Source: an uncultured Flavobacteriaceae bacterium (GTDB taxonomy: Bacteria > Bacteroidota > Bacteroidia > Flavobacteriales > Flavobacteriaceae). Taken from it: DNA of 64,000 nucleotides. Each line of letters starts with the position of its first letter. Position 1 is the first letter of the stretch. Positions 1 through 9,558 of this stretch are shown one piece after another. The stretch covers positions 124,001-188,000 of the forward strand of contig CANNCA010000008.1 of assembly GCA_947503005.1 (NCBI GenBank), in the 5' to 3' direction. The notes beneath the pieces were generated by a model, which worked only from the letters and a program-made list of their open reading frames with translations, was not told where the DNA came from and made no database searches. The position numbers were made by a program, and so were the translations under genes.

Positions 1-603
1 ATAATTAGCATCAACCATAAAAGTCACATCTGGACCGATAAATTCACGGACGGCTTTGATGCGTTCGATATCCTCGTTGAGGTTTTCGCGACCGATTTTG
101 ATTTTAACGGCATTGAATCCGGCAGCCAAATAGCCCTCCATGTTCTTCAACAGCTTTGGAATCGGGAATTGCAAATCGATTCCCCCACAATACGCTTTAC
201 AGGTATTTCCAACACCTCCTGCAATTTTCCAAAGGGGTTGTCCCGCCTTTTTACATTTGATATCCCAAAGGGCGATATCGATTGTGGAATTGGCGAAAGA
301 AACGATTCCGCCTCGGCCTACATAGTGCATGTGCCATTCCATAAAATCGTAGATTCCGTCAATATCGGAACCATCTTTGCCAATTAGAGCTGGTGCAATA
401 TCATAATCAATCATTGCTTTAATAGAATGTCCACCCTTGCCTCCTGTATAGGTGTAACCAGTTCCATAAGCGCCGTCATCCAAAGTAACGGTGGTCGTAA
501 CCAGTTCGAAATGCGTGTGGTCACCGTGTTTGGCGTCATTTAACACTTCAGGTAACGGTATTCTAAACAAGGTACAATCAATGGTCTTTATCTGTGTGCT
601 CAT
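1..603 (-). CDS. Enolase-superfamily cycloisomerase, probable 3,6-anhydro-L-galactonate cycloisomerase (C-terminus cut by window edge)
   Basis: The reverse strand encodes an open frame of 201 codons from an ATG at 603 that runs off the left edge, so the C-terminal half is missing. It shows the mandelate racemase/muconate lactonizing layout: an N-terminal capping domain, then the start of the barrel with the KxK motif (AVKIKIG, K167 and K169) and the first metal ligand Asp (MVDAN, D198). The N-terminus (LNDAKHGDHTHFEL) resembles, as I recall it, the cycloisomerase that opens 3,6-anhydro-L-galactonate to 2-keto-3-deoxy-L-galactonate in agar-degrading bacteria. The start codon directly abuts the TAG stop of the aldehyde dehydrogenase upstream, so the two are very likely translated together. 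It differs clearly from the second enolase-family gene at 29171-30310. Family assignment is firm; the substrate is inferred from similarity and context. Confidence 0.8.
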   Translation of the reverse strand, partial: MSTQIKTIDCTLFRIPLPEVLNDAKHGDHTHFELVTTTVTLDDGAYGTGYTYTGGKGGHSIKAMIDYDIAPALIGKDGSDIDGIYDFMEWHMHYVGRGGIVSFANSTIDIALWDIKCKKAGQPLWKIAGGVGNTCKAYCGGIDLQFPIPKLLKNMEGYLAAGFNAVKIKIGRENLNEDIERIKAVREFIGPDVTFMVDANY

Positions 604-2058
604 CTAGGCTTTGTGTCTGACGTAGAAGGTCTTCTTTTCTAAGTATTGTTCAAATCCGTATTTACCATCTTCACCACCGCTACCGGAAAGTTTATATCCA
701 TTGTGAAAGCCTTGATGCTGTTCTCCATGTCCTCGGTTTACATAGATTTCACCATATTCGAGTTCATCGTTGCATTTCATTATGGTATTCATATCGTTGG
801 TAAAAACCATGGCTGCTAAACCATATTCGCAATCGTTGGCATAGCCAATAACTTCATCAAAAGTCTTAAATTTTAATACTGGCAGAATGGGCCCGAATGA
901 TTCTTCATGAACAATGGTCATATCTTGGGTGACATTCGTTAATACAGTTGGTTCGAACCAATACCCCTTTTCAAATTGTGCTCCTTCTGGTCTTTTTCCA
1001 CCAGCAGCCAGTTTGGCGCCTTCTTTCAAACTTACTTCCACCAAATGCTCCATATGTTTTAATTCGGATGCGTTCACTTTAGGTCCCATATCGGTATCTT
1101 CCAACATGGGGTCACCTACTTTCAACGCCTTGGTTTTAGCTATGAATTTTTCCATGAACGTGTCATAAATGCCTTCATGTACATACATTCTTTCGTTGCA
1201 GGTACACACCTGCCCGCAATTATCGAAACGGGAATGCAATGCCGCGTCGACAGCATCTTCAATATCGGCATCTTCAAAGACAATGAAAGGTGCTTTTCCA
1301 CCTAATTCTAACTGTACGTGTGTCAGATTCTGTGCCGCATTTCGTGCAATCTGTTGCCCAACAGGTGTAGAACCCGTCATAGTCACCATTTTCGTAATCG
1401 GATTTTCTACAAGTGCATTACCCATAGCCCGACCAGGGCCGGTTAAAATATTTAACACTCCGTCGGGGAGTCCTACCTTTTTTGCTAGATTACCCAATTC
1501 CAAAGTGGCCAAAGGCGTTTCGGAAGTCGGTTTAATTACAACCGTATTTCCAGCCACCAAGGCAGGGCCCAATTTACGTCCGGCCAATGCCAATGGGAAA
1601 TTCCAAGCGGTAATAGCTACAACAACACCTCTTGGGATTTTCTGAATCCATATTTGTTCGTTGGGATTATCCGATGGAATGATATCGCCCTCGATTCGTC
1701 GCGCACCCTCACAGGCATACTCAATAAAGGAAGCCGTAACAGCTACCTCCATCTTCGCTACTTTCAAAAGTTTACCTTGTTCCTTTACTAAAAGTTCGGC
1801 CAACTCATCGGAGTTGCCCTTAATTTCATCGGCAAGTTTATATAGGATTTCCGCACGCTGACGTGCCGGTAATTTTTTCCATGATTTTTGAGCGATTTCA
1901 GCTGCTTCCAAAGCCATCTGGGCCTCTTCAACCGTTCCATTCTGGACTCTAGCTACAATTTCTTCAGTTGACGGATTTACAACGTCGATGGTTTCCCCAG
2001 AAGTAGAGGTTATCCATTTTCCATCGATAAATAGTTGGTATTCTTTAATATCTGCCAT
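604..2058 (-). CDS. NAD(P)-dependent aldehyde dehydrogenase, probable 3,6-anhydro-L-galactose dehydrogenase
   Basis: A 484-residue cytoplasmic enzyme of usual aldehyde dehydrogenase length. It has the cofactor and active-site elements AWNFPLAL (about 151-158), the general base Glu in LELGGKAP (E251) and the catalytic Cys in GQVCTC (C285). The best match to AldA/lactaldehyde-dehydrogenase-like enzymes is a general impression. Its position between a cycloisomerase (abutting, zero spacing) and an SDR/Zn-dehydrogenase pair, downstream of GH117 and GH2, suggests it oxidises 3,6-anhydro-L-galactose released by GH117 to the aldonate. A second, clearly different aldehyde dehydrogenase at 27720-29156 sits in the other anhydrogalactose module. 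A 109-base gap separates it from the SDR upstream. Alternative substrates such as lactaldehyde cannot be excluded from sequence. Confidence 0.8.
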   Translation of the reverse strand: MADIKEYQLFIDGKWITSTSGETIDVVNPSTEEIVARVQNGTVEEAQMALEAAEIAQKSWKKLPARQRAEILYKLADEIKGNSDELAELLVKEQGKLLKVAKMEVAVTASFIEYACEGARRIEGDIIPSDNPNEQIWIQKIPRGVVVAITAWNFPLALAGRKLGPALVAGNTVVIKPTSETPLATLELGNLAKKVGLPDGVLNILTGPGRAMGNALVENPITKMVTMTGSTPVGQQIARNAAQNLTHVQLELGGKAPFIVFEDADIEDAVDAALHSRFDNCGQVCTCNERMYVHEGIYDTFMEKFIAKTKALKVGDPMLEDTDMGPKVNASELKHMEHLVEVSLKEGAKLAAGGKRPEGAQFEKGYWFEPTVLTNVTQDMTIVHEESFGPILPVLKFKTFDEVIGYANDCEYGLAAMVFTNDMNTIMKCNDELEYGEIYVNRGHGEQHQGFHNGYKLSGSGGEDGKYGFEQYLEKKTFYVRHKA

Positions 2059-2167
2059 AAGCTTAGTTATTACAATTTGACGTTCTTGTTTACATCTCCC
2101 TTAATCGCTCCTTCCCTTCGACTGTACTTAACGTGACACTCTTAGGGTAACATTTATGAGGATAGTT

Positions 2168-2938
2168 CTAACGGCCCATCCAGCCGCCATCGACCAACAT
2201 AGTTCCTCCATGCATATAATTAGATGCATCCGAACACAGAAATACTATAGGTCCCTTGAAGTCTTCAGGTTGACCCCATCTACCAGCAGGGATACGAGCT
2301 AAAATGGAATCATTCCGATCAGGATTATTTCTTAAAGCTTCCGTATTATCGGTACTGATGTACCCCGGTGCAATAGCGTTTACGTTTACGCCTTTACCGG
2401 CCCATTCATTCGCAAAGGCCATAGTCAATTGACCAATAGCTCCTTTACTTGCTGCATATCCAGGAACTGTAATTCCGCCTTGAAAGGTTAGGAGGGAGGC
2501 GGTAAAGACAATTTTACCTTCGCCTCTTTTGACCATTTCTTTGCCTATTTCCCTAGTCAAAACGAATTGTGCCGTTTGATTGACTTCGATGACCTTGTCC
2601 CAATATTCGTCTGAATGCTCCACAGCCGGTGCACGTAAAATGGTTCCGGCGTTATTGACAAGAATATCTATTTTGGGATAATCGTCTTTTACCTGATTGA
2701 TGAATTCATAAAGCGACTCGCGATTGCCAAAATCACAGGTATAGCCTTTGAACTTTCTACCGAGACCTTCGACTTCTTGTTCAACCATACTACCATAGGG
2801 CTCCAAAGAAGCGCTAACACCAATTATATCAGCACCTGCTTCTGCTAGACCGATGGCCATTGCTTTGCCTATTCCTCTTTTACAGCCTGTTACTAGTGCT
2901 GTTTTTCCTTTTAAACTAAATTCATTTAGTATGCTCAT
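2168..2938 (-). CDS. SDR-family oxidoreductase, KduD-like (probable 2,5-diketo-3-deoxygalactonate reductase)
   Basis: A 256-residue classical short-chain dehydrogenase. It has the nucleotide-binding TGCKRGIG motif near residue 18, NNAG near 95, the catalytic Ser region (TASLL), and the YAASK catalytic Tyr/Lys motif. The closest named family by inspection is 2-deoxy-D-gluconate/2-keto-3-deoxygluconate 3-dehydrogenase (KduD). In the L-AHG route known from agarolytic Vibrio, an SDR reduces L-2,5-diketo-3-deoxygalactonate to 2-keto-3-deoxygluconate, and this gene is well placed to do that after the Zn-dehydrogenase directly upstream (18-base gap). The family is certain; the substrate is inferred. 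Confidence 0.78.
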   Translation of the reverse strand: MSILNEFSLKGKTALVTGCKRGIGKAMAIGLAEAGADIIGVSASLEPYGSMVEQEVEGLGRKFKGYTCDFGNRESLYEFINQVKDDYPKIDILVNNAGTILRAPAVEHSDEYWDKVIEVNQTAQFVLTREIGKEMVKRGEGKIVFTASLLTFQGGITVPGYAASKGAIGQLTMAFANEWAGKGVNVNAIAPGYISTDNTEALRNNPDRNDSILARIPAGRWGQPEDFKGPIVFLCSDASNYMHGGTMLVDGGWMGR

Positions 2939-2956
2939 TGTATTTTGTGTTTGGGT

Positions 2957-3973
2957 TTAAGCTTGACAATCCATCAGGACTTTCATGCCATCAGGGTTAT
3001 TGTCGATATTTTCAAAAACCTGTTGAATACTACTCAGTGGTTGCACATCGGTTATCATTGCCTCAAATGGAAGTTCATTTGCCGTTATCAATTCGATAGC
3101 ACGTTCGTAGTCCTCTTTCTCATAAACTCGGGCACCAATCAATTTGAGCTCTTTCCAGAAGAATTTGAACAAATCCACTTCTTTTTTCTGTCCATGTATG
3201 GCGACCATAAGGATTCTTCCTCTAATGCCTGCGACTTCTGTCATAATATCCAAGGCCGGTTGGACTCCTGCGACTTCAAAAACCACATCGGCCCTGCGAC
3301 CCTCGGTTTGCTCCTTGACATAGTCCACTAAATCGATTTTAGTTGGATTCACAGCGTTCAATCCTAATTCTTTGGCCTTTGCAATTCTATTCTCGTTTAC
3401 TTCTGATACAATAACATCGGCTCCAGTTTCCTTGGCGACCATAGCGACTAAAAGCCCTATAGGTCCTCCTCCTAAAACAACTGCGGTTTCCCCAGCTTGC
3501 AGTTCACTTAATCGCACATCGTGAACCGCAACGGATAAGGGCTCGATAAGCGCTGCTAGTTTTAAATCGGTTTCATCCCTTAATTTATGAAGCGTAAATG
3601 CAGGAACATTCCAATATTGTTGCATTGAACCTGGGCTATCGATGCCTATAAATTTCAAGTCCTCACAAATATGATTGAAACCTTTGTCGGAAGGTTTTAC
3701 GCCTCTATCATCCAACGGTCTGACGACTACTTTTTCTCCAATTGAAAAACCAGAAACACCTTCGCCAATCGCGTCGATAGTGCCCGACATTTCATGGCCG
3801 ATGGTTACGGGAATACTCACACGCTTATCCATCATACCGTGATAAATATGAACATCAGTACCACATACTCCAGAATAGGCCACCTCAATTCTGACCTCGC
3901 CTTCGGCCGGATTTTCAATTTCCTTTTCTATGACCGAAAAGGTCTTATTGCCTTCGTAAACTGTTGCTTTCAT
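2957..3973 (-). CDS. Zinc-type medium-chain dehydrogenase, probable 2-keto-3-deoxy-L-galactonate 5-dehydrogenase
   Basis: A 338-residue medium-chain dehydrogenase/reductase of the threonine/sorbitol dehydrogenase type. Catalytic zinc ligands are visible (C37 in GVCGTD, H60 and E61 in GHEMSG), followed by a Rossmann GGGPIG loop near 168. The structural-zinc lobe that normally carries four cysteines is degenerate: only one Cys (near HICED) remains. In the pathway for L-AHG, a dehydrogenase of this superfamily oxidises 2-keto-3-deoxy-L-galactonate at C5 before the SDR reduces the product. Adjacency to the SDR (18 bases) and to GH117 (27 bases upstream) supports this. A polyol or galactose dehydrogenase remains possible. 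Confidence 0.75.
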   Translation of the reverse strand: MKATVYEGNKTFSVIEKEIENPAEGEVRIEVAYSGVCGTDVHIYHGMMDKRVSIPVTIGHEMSGTIDAIGEGVSGFSIGEKVVVRPLDDRGVKPSDKGFNHICEDLKFIGIDSPGSMQQYWNVPAFTLHKLRDETDLKLAALIEPLSVAVHDVRLSELQAGETAVVLGGGPIGLLVAMVAKETGADVIVSEVNENRIAKAKELGLNAVNPTKIDLVDYVKEQTEGRRADVVFEVAGVQPALDIMTEVAGIRGRILMVAIHGQKKEVDLFKFFWKELKLIGARVYEKEDYERAIELITANELPFEAMITDVQPLSSIQQVFENIDNNPDGMKVLMDCQA

Positions 3974-4000
3974 AATCTCGTTGTGTTCTTTAAAAACTAT

Positions 4001-5227
4001 TTATTCTGATTTCACTCCTTTGGCGACATGTCTTGTTTTTCTTTCTGAAGAGAAACGCATGATACTTTGATAATCGCCATTATTATAAATATGGGTTAAG
4101 CCCCAGCGAAGAATTTCGGTTGGTTCTTTTTCAACATCGGCAGTTCGGTTCAATCCTATGGCATGTGCATTCACGCCCGGAATTACGGACATAATTTCAA
4201 AGTTGATTCCGTCTGGTGCCCATTGAATCGTATTTTTTTCCGGACCGTCGGTAGTAATCAATGAAGCGATTCCACCATTATAAGGCCAAACACAAATTTC
4301 ATGACCGCTATTACTGATTGGATTGTATGGCGATTTTACGTAAGGCCCTTCTGGCTTGTCGGCTATGGCCACACCATGACGAATCTGCCTTCCACCAAAA
4401 GTGATTTGCTCCCCCATTTGTTCCCCCTTATAATACAGATAGAATTTTCCTTTATACGGAAGAATGCAAGGGTCGTGTACCTTGTGGCTGTCAAAATCAC
4501 CTTTCTTTTCCACCATAAATCGATTCTGCTCTTCGCCCTTCCAAATACCATTGTCCGCGGGACGAAGAATAGGATCTTCGCTTTTCGTCCATGGTCCGTC
4601 AGGGGAATCTGCCCAAGCCAGACCTACGGTATTCTTTACGCGAACGACGTAAGGTGATTTCACTGCTTGATAGCAGAGATAGTATTTGTCTTCCCATTTC
4701 ATGATTTCTACAGTAAAAACCGAACGGTCATCATAAGCACCTTTTTCGCCTCGAGGAACTGCCAGCCCTTCCTCTTTCCAAGTCCAACCGTCCTCAGAAG
4801 TGGCGTACCAAATATCGCATCTATCCCAAGGGAACACCTTCTCTGTTTCAATATCACCGCCAAAACCCTGAGTTGGCCCTGTACTTTTAGTATACCAGAC
4901 GTAGTATTTTCCATTTTCCTTGATGATGGCGCTCGGGTCTCTACGTACAACCCCCTCTTCATAAGCCAAATCACCTTTTAAGGGTTGTAGCTGTCCAAAT
5001 TGTATAAACCATTCATTCCCCAAATCCATGGGCCATTTTAAGGCTCTTTTTGAGGCTGCACTTAAATATTGAGGATTGGTAATTCCCAAATGGTCGATTT
5101 GTTCTTCGGATATTTTCATTTCATCTTCATTAATGGATGTTTCTGCAATAGTCTCTTCTTTTTTTGAATTACAGGAAGCTAGGACTAGCAATCCGACGAC
5201 TAAAACTATTATTTTCGATTTTAACAT
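4001..5227 (-). CDS. ahgA: GH117 exo-acting 3,6-anhydro-alpha-L-galactosidase (neoagarooligosaccharide hydrolase), lipoprotein
   Basis: A 408-residue protein with a lipoprotein signal (LVLASC, lipid Cys19), then a five-bladed-propeller type glycosidase. It reads closely like Zobellia AhgA, including RRDPSAI, the [17 protein letters not shown] segment and SGHE. Using AhgA numbering recalled from the literature, the catalytic residues D97, D252 and E310 fall at exactly the same positions here, and the His before E310 (H309) matches the proposed acid of the family. The enzyme removes non-reducing-end 3,6-anhydro-L-galactose from neoagaro-oligosaccharides, probably in the periplasm. It is 6 bases downstream of GH2 and upstream of the anhydrogalactose catabolic genes, so this operon would release and consume the same sugar. 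It is the most AhgA-like of three GH117 genes in the window. Confidence 0.88.
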   Translation of the reverse strand: MLKSKIIVLVVGLLVLASCNSKKEETIAETSINEDEMKISEEQIDHLGITNPQYLSAASKRALKWPMDLGNEWFIQFGQLQPLKGDLAYEEGVVRRDPSAIIKENGKYYVWYTKSTGPTQGFGGDIETEKVFPWDRCDIWYATSEDGWTWKEEGLAVPRGEKGAYDDRSVFTVEIMKWEDKYYLCYQAVKSPYVVRVKNTVGLAWADSPDGPWTKSEDPILRPADNGIWKGEEQNRFMVEKKGDFDSHKVHDPCILPYKGKFYLYYKGEQMGEQITFGGRQIRHGVAIADKPEGPYVKSPYNPISNSGHEICVWPYNGGIASLITTDGPEKNTIQWAPDGINFEIMSVIPGVNAHAIGLNRTADVEKEPTEILRWGLTHIYNNGDYQSIMRFSSERKTRHVAKGVKSE

Positions 5228-5233
5228 GATTGG

Positions 5234-7771
5234 TTATTTACTTTGAATTTCAATGGTTTCACTTTTTAAATTTTCAGCGGTAGCAGTAATACGTATTTTT
5301 CCTTTTATTGATGTCGATTGTACAATTAAAAGACATCTGCCACTTTCTGTTATAATCTCATTGGACTGATAGTCCTGTACATTTTGTGTTGACCCCGTAT
5401 CCACTCCCAGAATTCTAACATCACCGTCAGTGTTGAAAGTTATTTTCTTGTTTTCAGTTTTTACTGGATATCCATTTGAATCGACCAACTGTGCCATGAT
5501 GTGAGCCACATCATAACCATCCGTATGTAACTTCGATTTGTCTACGGAAAGGGCAATGCCATATGGATCTAGCGTAGTTGTCAATTTGGTCTCTACTAAA
5601 TTACCATTTTTAACACCCCTTGCCAATAAAACCCCAGAGGAATAGGGGACTGCCCACTTGTAAATACGGTCTTCAAAAGCGGATAGTTTTTTCTTACCTA
5701 AAGACTCTTCGTTCAAAAAGAGCTCGACTTCTTCACAATTGGAGTATACTTCGGCTATTATTGTATTGTTCTCATCATAATTCCAATGTTCATTTACGGT
5801 ATGCCACCCCCACAACGCTTTTTTCCAAGCGCCAGGTATTTTCTCCACTGGATTGCCGGAAGCATCTATTTTATAAATCGACTTTTCTTTGGTTTGAGTT
5901 GCAAGGTATATATGAGGTTCTTCGTTCCAAAGTGATTTGAACATGTGATAGGCAGGTTTTTCAAATCCAGCCAAATCCAGAAGTCCTGAACCTGTTCCTT
6001 TTTTAGGCCAACCGCCGTTGCTTTCTCCCAAATAATCTATGCCCGTCCATAAAAAAGTTCCAGAAATAAAGGGGCGTTCTAATACCGCTTTCCATTCGTG
6101 CCATTGCCCTAAATTCTCGGTTCCCATTATCGGTTTATCAGGATAGTTCTCGTGTCCATAATCATATAAAACCCGGCGATAGCTATAGCCGACCATATCT
6201 AAAGCGTCAGTATATCCTGATTCGTGGCTGGCTGAAGGTAAAATACAATTGGCTATGATATATCTTGTAGTATCAAGTTCTCGTGTCCAATTAGCCAATT
6301 TTTTCGCAGTTTCACCAATATCGTATTTTGCTTTGGGCAGGGATTCTAGCTGTTTCTTAATTTTTTCTGGTGGATTCGGGGGTGTAGACCAAAAATAGTT
6401 CCCGCTCCAGTGCATGTTATTAAAAAAACCTGTGGCATCCCCATTTCTTGGATAGGTCCATTCAATTTCATTGCCGATGCTCCATTGAATGATGGAAGGA
6501 TGGTTGCGATGTGACAATACTGTATTTTTCAAATCTTGTTCCGCCCAGTCTTGAAAGTGTTCGGTATAGCCACGGGTGATATAATCGACACTTTGTTCGT
6601 TCATATTTTTTCGTTTGTCTTTCGGTTTGTCCCATTCGTCGAAAAATTCATCTTGTACTAAAAATCCCATTTCATCACAGAGATCTAAAAATTCTTGAGA
6701 ACCTGGGTTGTGTGAAATACGAATTGCATTACAACCAGCATCTTTTAATTTTTCCAAACGCCTTTTCCAAACACCTTTAGGAACAGCAGCACCGACTAAC
6801 CCGCCGTCGTGATGCAGACAAACACCTTTGATTTTCCTATTTTTTCCGTTAAGAAAGAATCCTTCCTTGGAATCAAATCGGAAAGACCTTACTCCAAAAG
6901 GGGTTTCAATTTTATCAAGAATGTTCCCTTTTTGTTTGATGGACGTTATGGCTTTGTACAAGTGAGGATTTTCTACATCCCACAGGATGGGATTTTCTAT
7001 AATGAATTCTTGGGTGACCAGTGTTTCACTACTTCCATTAATGTTTGCAATACTTGATTTAAGACTCACCTGTTGATCCTTTGAATCAAAAATGTCAGTC
7101 ACCAACTCAAAATCTTTATCCTCTAAAAAATTGTTTTTGACATTGACTTCAACGACGACCTTTGCTATCTCGGTGTCAACTTTTGGTGTTGTCACGAAAA
7201 CACCCCAAACAGGAATATGTAGTTTGTTCTTAATTAATAATTTTACATTGCGGTAAATGCCTGACCCAGTATACCACCTACTATCAGCGTAGCGCGTTCT
7301 ATCTACCTTTACTTTCAATAGATTTGCCGTGTCATCAGTACGAAGTTGAGAGGAAATGTCAAAATAAAAAGGCGAATATCCGTATGGATGAAACCCAAGT
7401 TCTTGTTCATTCAAAGAGACGATAGCATTATTGTATACCCCATCAAAAAGTAAATAGGCAGTTTGATCAGTATCGAGTTTAAGGGGAAATTCTTTTTTGT
7501 ACAATCCAACCCCTCCAGGCAGGTAGCCTGTCGCTCCTTCCCCTTTGATTGAATCGAAAGATGATTCAACACTCCAATCATGTGGAAGCTTCACATCTCG
7601 CCATATACCATCCGTCGCAGAAGAATCGTTCAATTTAAATTTCCAATCGTTGTTGAAATCGAAGAGGGCTAGTTTGGCATTTGCATTGTCCTCTTTATTT
7701 TCACATGAGATTCCGAAAAGGGCGATTCCCAAAAAACAAATCCAAAACTGTTTAATAGATGAAGTCAACAT
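5234..7771 (-). CDS. GH2 glycoside hydrolase, probable exo-beta-galactosidase, lipoprotein
   Basis: An 845-residue protein with a lipoprotein signal peptide (ALFGISC, Cys23). The GH2 layout is complete: an N-terminal jelly-roll sugar-binding domain (about 35-185), an immunoglobulin-like domain (190-295), a TIM barrel (300-600) and C-terminal beta domains. The acid/base Glu is in SIGNEIEW (E435) and the nucleophile in MGTEN (E552). It heads the left operon. A direct repeat of the shared PUL type lies 91-107 bases upstream of its ATG, with a -7-like box between. With GH117 next to it, alternating removal of anhydrogalactose and galactose from oligosaccharides is the likely job. Beta-galactosidase specificity is inferred from context; GH2 also includes glucuronidases and mannosidases. 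Confidence 0.85.
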   Translation of the reverse strand: MLTSSIKQFWICFLGIALFGISCENKEDNANAKLALFDFNNDWKFKLNDSSATDGIWRDVKLPHDWSVESSFDSIKGEGATGYLPGGVGLYKKEFPLKLDTDQTAYLLFDGVYNNAIVSLNEQELGFHPYGYSPFYFDISSQLRTDDTANLLKVKVDRTRYADSRWYTGSGIYRNVKLLIKNKLHIPVWGVFVTTPKVDTEIAKVVVEVNVKNNFLEDKDFELVTDIFDSKDQQVSLKSSIANINGSSETLVTQEFIIENPILWDVENPHLYKAITSIKQKGNILDKIETPFGVRSFRFDSKEGFFLNGKNRKIKGVCLHHDGGLVGAAVPKGVWKRRLEKLKDAGCNAIRISHNPGSQEFLDLCDEMGFLVQDEFFDEWDKPKDKRKNMNEQSVDYITRGYTEHFQDWAEQDLKNTVLSHRNHPSIIQWSIGNEIEWTYPRNGDATGFFNNMHWSGNYFWSTPPNPPEKIKKQLESLPKAKYDIGETAKKLANWTRELDTTRYIIANCILPSASHESGYTDALDMVGYSYRRVLYDYGHENYPDKPIMGTENLGQWHEWKAVLERPFISGTFLWTGIDYLGESNGGWPKKGTGSGLLDLAGFEKPAYHMFKSLWNEEPHIYLATQTKEKSIYKIDASGNPVEKIPGAWKKALWGWHTVNEHWNYDENNTIIAEVYSNCEEVELFLNEESLGKKKLSAFEDRIYKWAVPYSSGVLLARGVKNGNLVETKLTTTLDPYGIALSVDKSKLHTDGYDVAHIMAQLVDSNGYPVKTENKKITFNTDGDVRILGVDTGSTQNVQDYQSNEIITESGRCLLIVQSTSIKGKIRITATAENLKSETIEIQSK

Positions 7772-7821
7772 AATTTTATTTCTCAGTTTCTATGGCATTC
7801 AATTTCGAAAAGAAAACTTTT

Positions 7822-7829
7822 ACAAAGTA
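7822..7829 (-). promoter_or_regulatory. Candidate -7 box of the GH2 operon
   Basis: On the reverse strand TACTTTGT resembles the Bacteroidota -7 element TAnnTTTG. It starts 32 bases after the end of the direct repeat at 7862-7878, the same spacing (31-32) as in two other PUL promoters of this window. The implied 5' leader is about 45 bases. Confidence 0.45.
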
Positions 7830-7861
7830 GTTGATTGAGCCATAAAGCCAGGGTATTACGA

Positions 7862-7878
7862 CTAGAAAAATACTAGAC
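7862..7878 (-). promoter_or_regulatory. Direct repeat TTCTAG/GTCTAG with 11-base period upstream of GH2 (candidate activator site)
   Basis: On the plus strand CTAGAA (7862-7867) and CTAGAC (7873-7878) repeat with a period of 11 bases, one helical turn. Nearly the same arrangement occurs at 17907-17923 (before susC) and 52748-52764 (before the sulfatase that heads the right operon). All three point the same way relative to a downstream leftward operon. Likely a binding site for a PUL regulator; which one is not known. Confidence 0.6.
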
Positions 7879-7899
7879 AAAGAGGATTAAGGGTAGAAT

Positions 7900-9558
7900 T
7901 TATATGTTTGCTATGAAATCTTCAAGATTGACACTTCTATCAAGCCCCATTTTTTTTCTTAATCTATAGCGAGTTGTATGAACGGATTCAACAGATATAC
8001 CTAATAGCCTTGCCATTTCTTTGCTCGAAAAGTTCAGTTTGATGAGCGCACATATCTTTTGGTCAGACTGGCTGAGATTAGGATATTTTGTAGTCACTTT
8101 TCTGTAAAATGCTTCATTTACGGAAGTGAAACGGAGTTTGAACTCTTCCCAATTATTTTGGTTACTGTTCGATATTGATTTCAGTACTTTATGAATTTCT
8201 TCTGTTTTAATTCCACCATCGGTACCTCGCAGCTTATTTTTCAAGTCTTTCAGGAATTCATCTTTTTCTACAAGTTGAAGGGCCGAAGTTGCTAATTCTT
8301 TGTTCTTTAATTCTAATAATTCTTTTGCTTTCTGGATTTCAAGTTCTTTGTTTCGCCTAATCAACTCTTTCTCTATTTTGTGTTTTGCACGAATTTGCAT
8401 CACATACACTACGGCAATGACCAATGTAAAAATCAAAGCACCAAGTAGAATTACGCGCTGCAAAAAAGAAATCTTATCCTCCTGTTCCAACTGTTCAACT
8501 CGTTGTTTTTGTATCAGTTGTTCTTGACGTTCTTTTTCAAGTCGAAATTCATCCTTAATCTCTAATAGTGGCTGGTTGACGGTACTTCGGCTATCAAAGA
8601 ATTGAGCGTCAAGTTCCTTTGCTTTTTTTTGGCTGTAAAAGGCTTTCTCAAAATCACCTTTTTCAGTGTACAGATTGGCTAATCGTTCATGAATTAACAC
8701 TGAAAAATCTACATGACTGTTATACCTGTTCGAAGTTTCCAGTGCCTTTCGATAGTAGGTTTCACTTTGCGATAAATCTTCGAGATTACTATAAATATCA
8801 CCCCAATAGGTATATACTAAGACCAGATAAGAAGGTCTGTTTTTAATAAACCATGGTTCTATTTCTTTTAGTAGTGAAATTGCTTCATCAGGCTTTTGTT
8901 CTTGAGAAAGTATAAAAGACTTCTCGAATTGTAGATATGCCTTGTCTAATTTGTTTTTGACCGGATCAAAGTTGAGCAAACAACTATCCAAATAGATTTT
9001 GCCTAGTTCAGGTTTACCCAGTTCACGAAAGGTAGCACAAATCAAATAGTAGTTTTGAACCAACGCTGATGCATCCAATTCCTCTTTTTTCACTAAAGCT
9101 TTAGTTATGGCTAGTGAAGTATTCAAATATTCAAAAGCTTTTTCTTCCTTTTTGTAAAAACTATAGAGTCGTCCTAAGCGGTTGTAAATTGAAGCTTTAA
9201 GGGCTTCTGAATCATCATTCATTGCATCGGTTAAAAATAACGCCAACCACAATCCATCATAGGATTTAGCGTAATTGACTTTTTGACCATAATGGTATGG
9301 CATTTCAAGCAAAGCATTTATGGCAAGCAAAGTATCACCTTCTTTTAGAAAATCTTCATGAACTTTCTGAAGGAGGGATACCGCCTCATCTGGATTCTGA
9401 AATCGAATCTCTTTTGCTTTTTCAAAAAGCTGAACTGTAGTTAATCCATCTTGGGAAGTGTTTGTATTTTGAGCTTTTACAAGAAAAGGGCAAAGGAATA
9501 GCAGAATAATGGTCAAATACCAAAATGACGCTTTATTTCTGTTATCTTCCTTGTTCAT
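7900..9558 (-). CDS. Membrane-spanning TPR regulator with C-terminal LuxR-type HTH
   Basis: A 552-residue protein. A signal peptide or first membrane segment (WYLTIILLFLCPFLVKAQ, about 13-30) precedes a helical TPR-like region (about 35-335; pairs such as SETYYRKALETSNRY and FEKAFYSQKKAKEL). A glutamine/lysine-rich helix follows, then one transmembrane segment (about 368-385), a coiled coil (385-440) and a C-terminal helix-turn-helix (about 492-540; SSKEMARLLGISVESVHTTRYRLRKK split over the motif) of GerE/LuxR type. The topology puts the TPR part in the periplasm and the DNA-binding domain in the cytoplasm. Its ATG overlaps the stop of the FG-GAP gene upstream by one base (TAATG). Given its place between susCD and GH2, it is a good candidate for the local transcriptional regulator. 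The sensed ligand is unknown. Confidence 0.8.
   Translation of the reverse strand: MNKEDNRNKASFWYLTIILLFLCPFLVKAQNTNTSQDGLTTVQLFEKAKEIRFQNPDEAVSLLQKVHEDFLKEGDTLLAINALLEMPYHYGQKVNYAKSYDGLWLALFLTDAMNDDSEALKASIYNRLGRLYSFYKKEEKAFEYLNTSLAITKALVKKEELDASALVQNYYLICATFRELGKPELGKIYLDSCLLNFDPVKNKLDKAYLQFEKSFILSQEQKPDEAISLLKEIEPWFIKNRPSYLVLVYTYWGDIYSNLEDLSQSETYYRKALETSNRYNSHVDFSVLIHERLANLYTEKGDFEKAFYSQKKAKELDAQFFDSRSTVNQPLLEIKDEFRLEKERQEQLIQKQRVEQLEQEDKISFLQRVILLGALIFTLVIAVVYVMQIRAKHKIEKELIRRNKELEIQKAKELLELKNKELATSALQLVEKDEFLKDLKNKLRGTDGGIKTEEIHKVLKSISNSNQNNWEEFKLRFTSVNEAFYRKVTTKYPNLSQSDQKICALIKLNFSSKEMARLLGISVESVHTTRYRLRKKMGLDRSVNLEDFIANI

Noticed and set aside
1169-1645. 158-codon open frame on the plus strand
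   Set aside because: It lies entirely opposite the aldehyde dehydrogenase, which has full family motifs; the plus-strand product has no recognisable feature.
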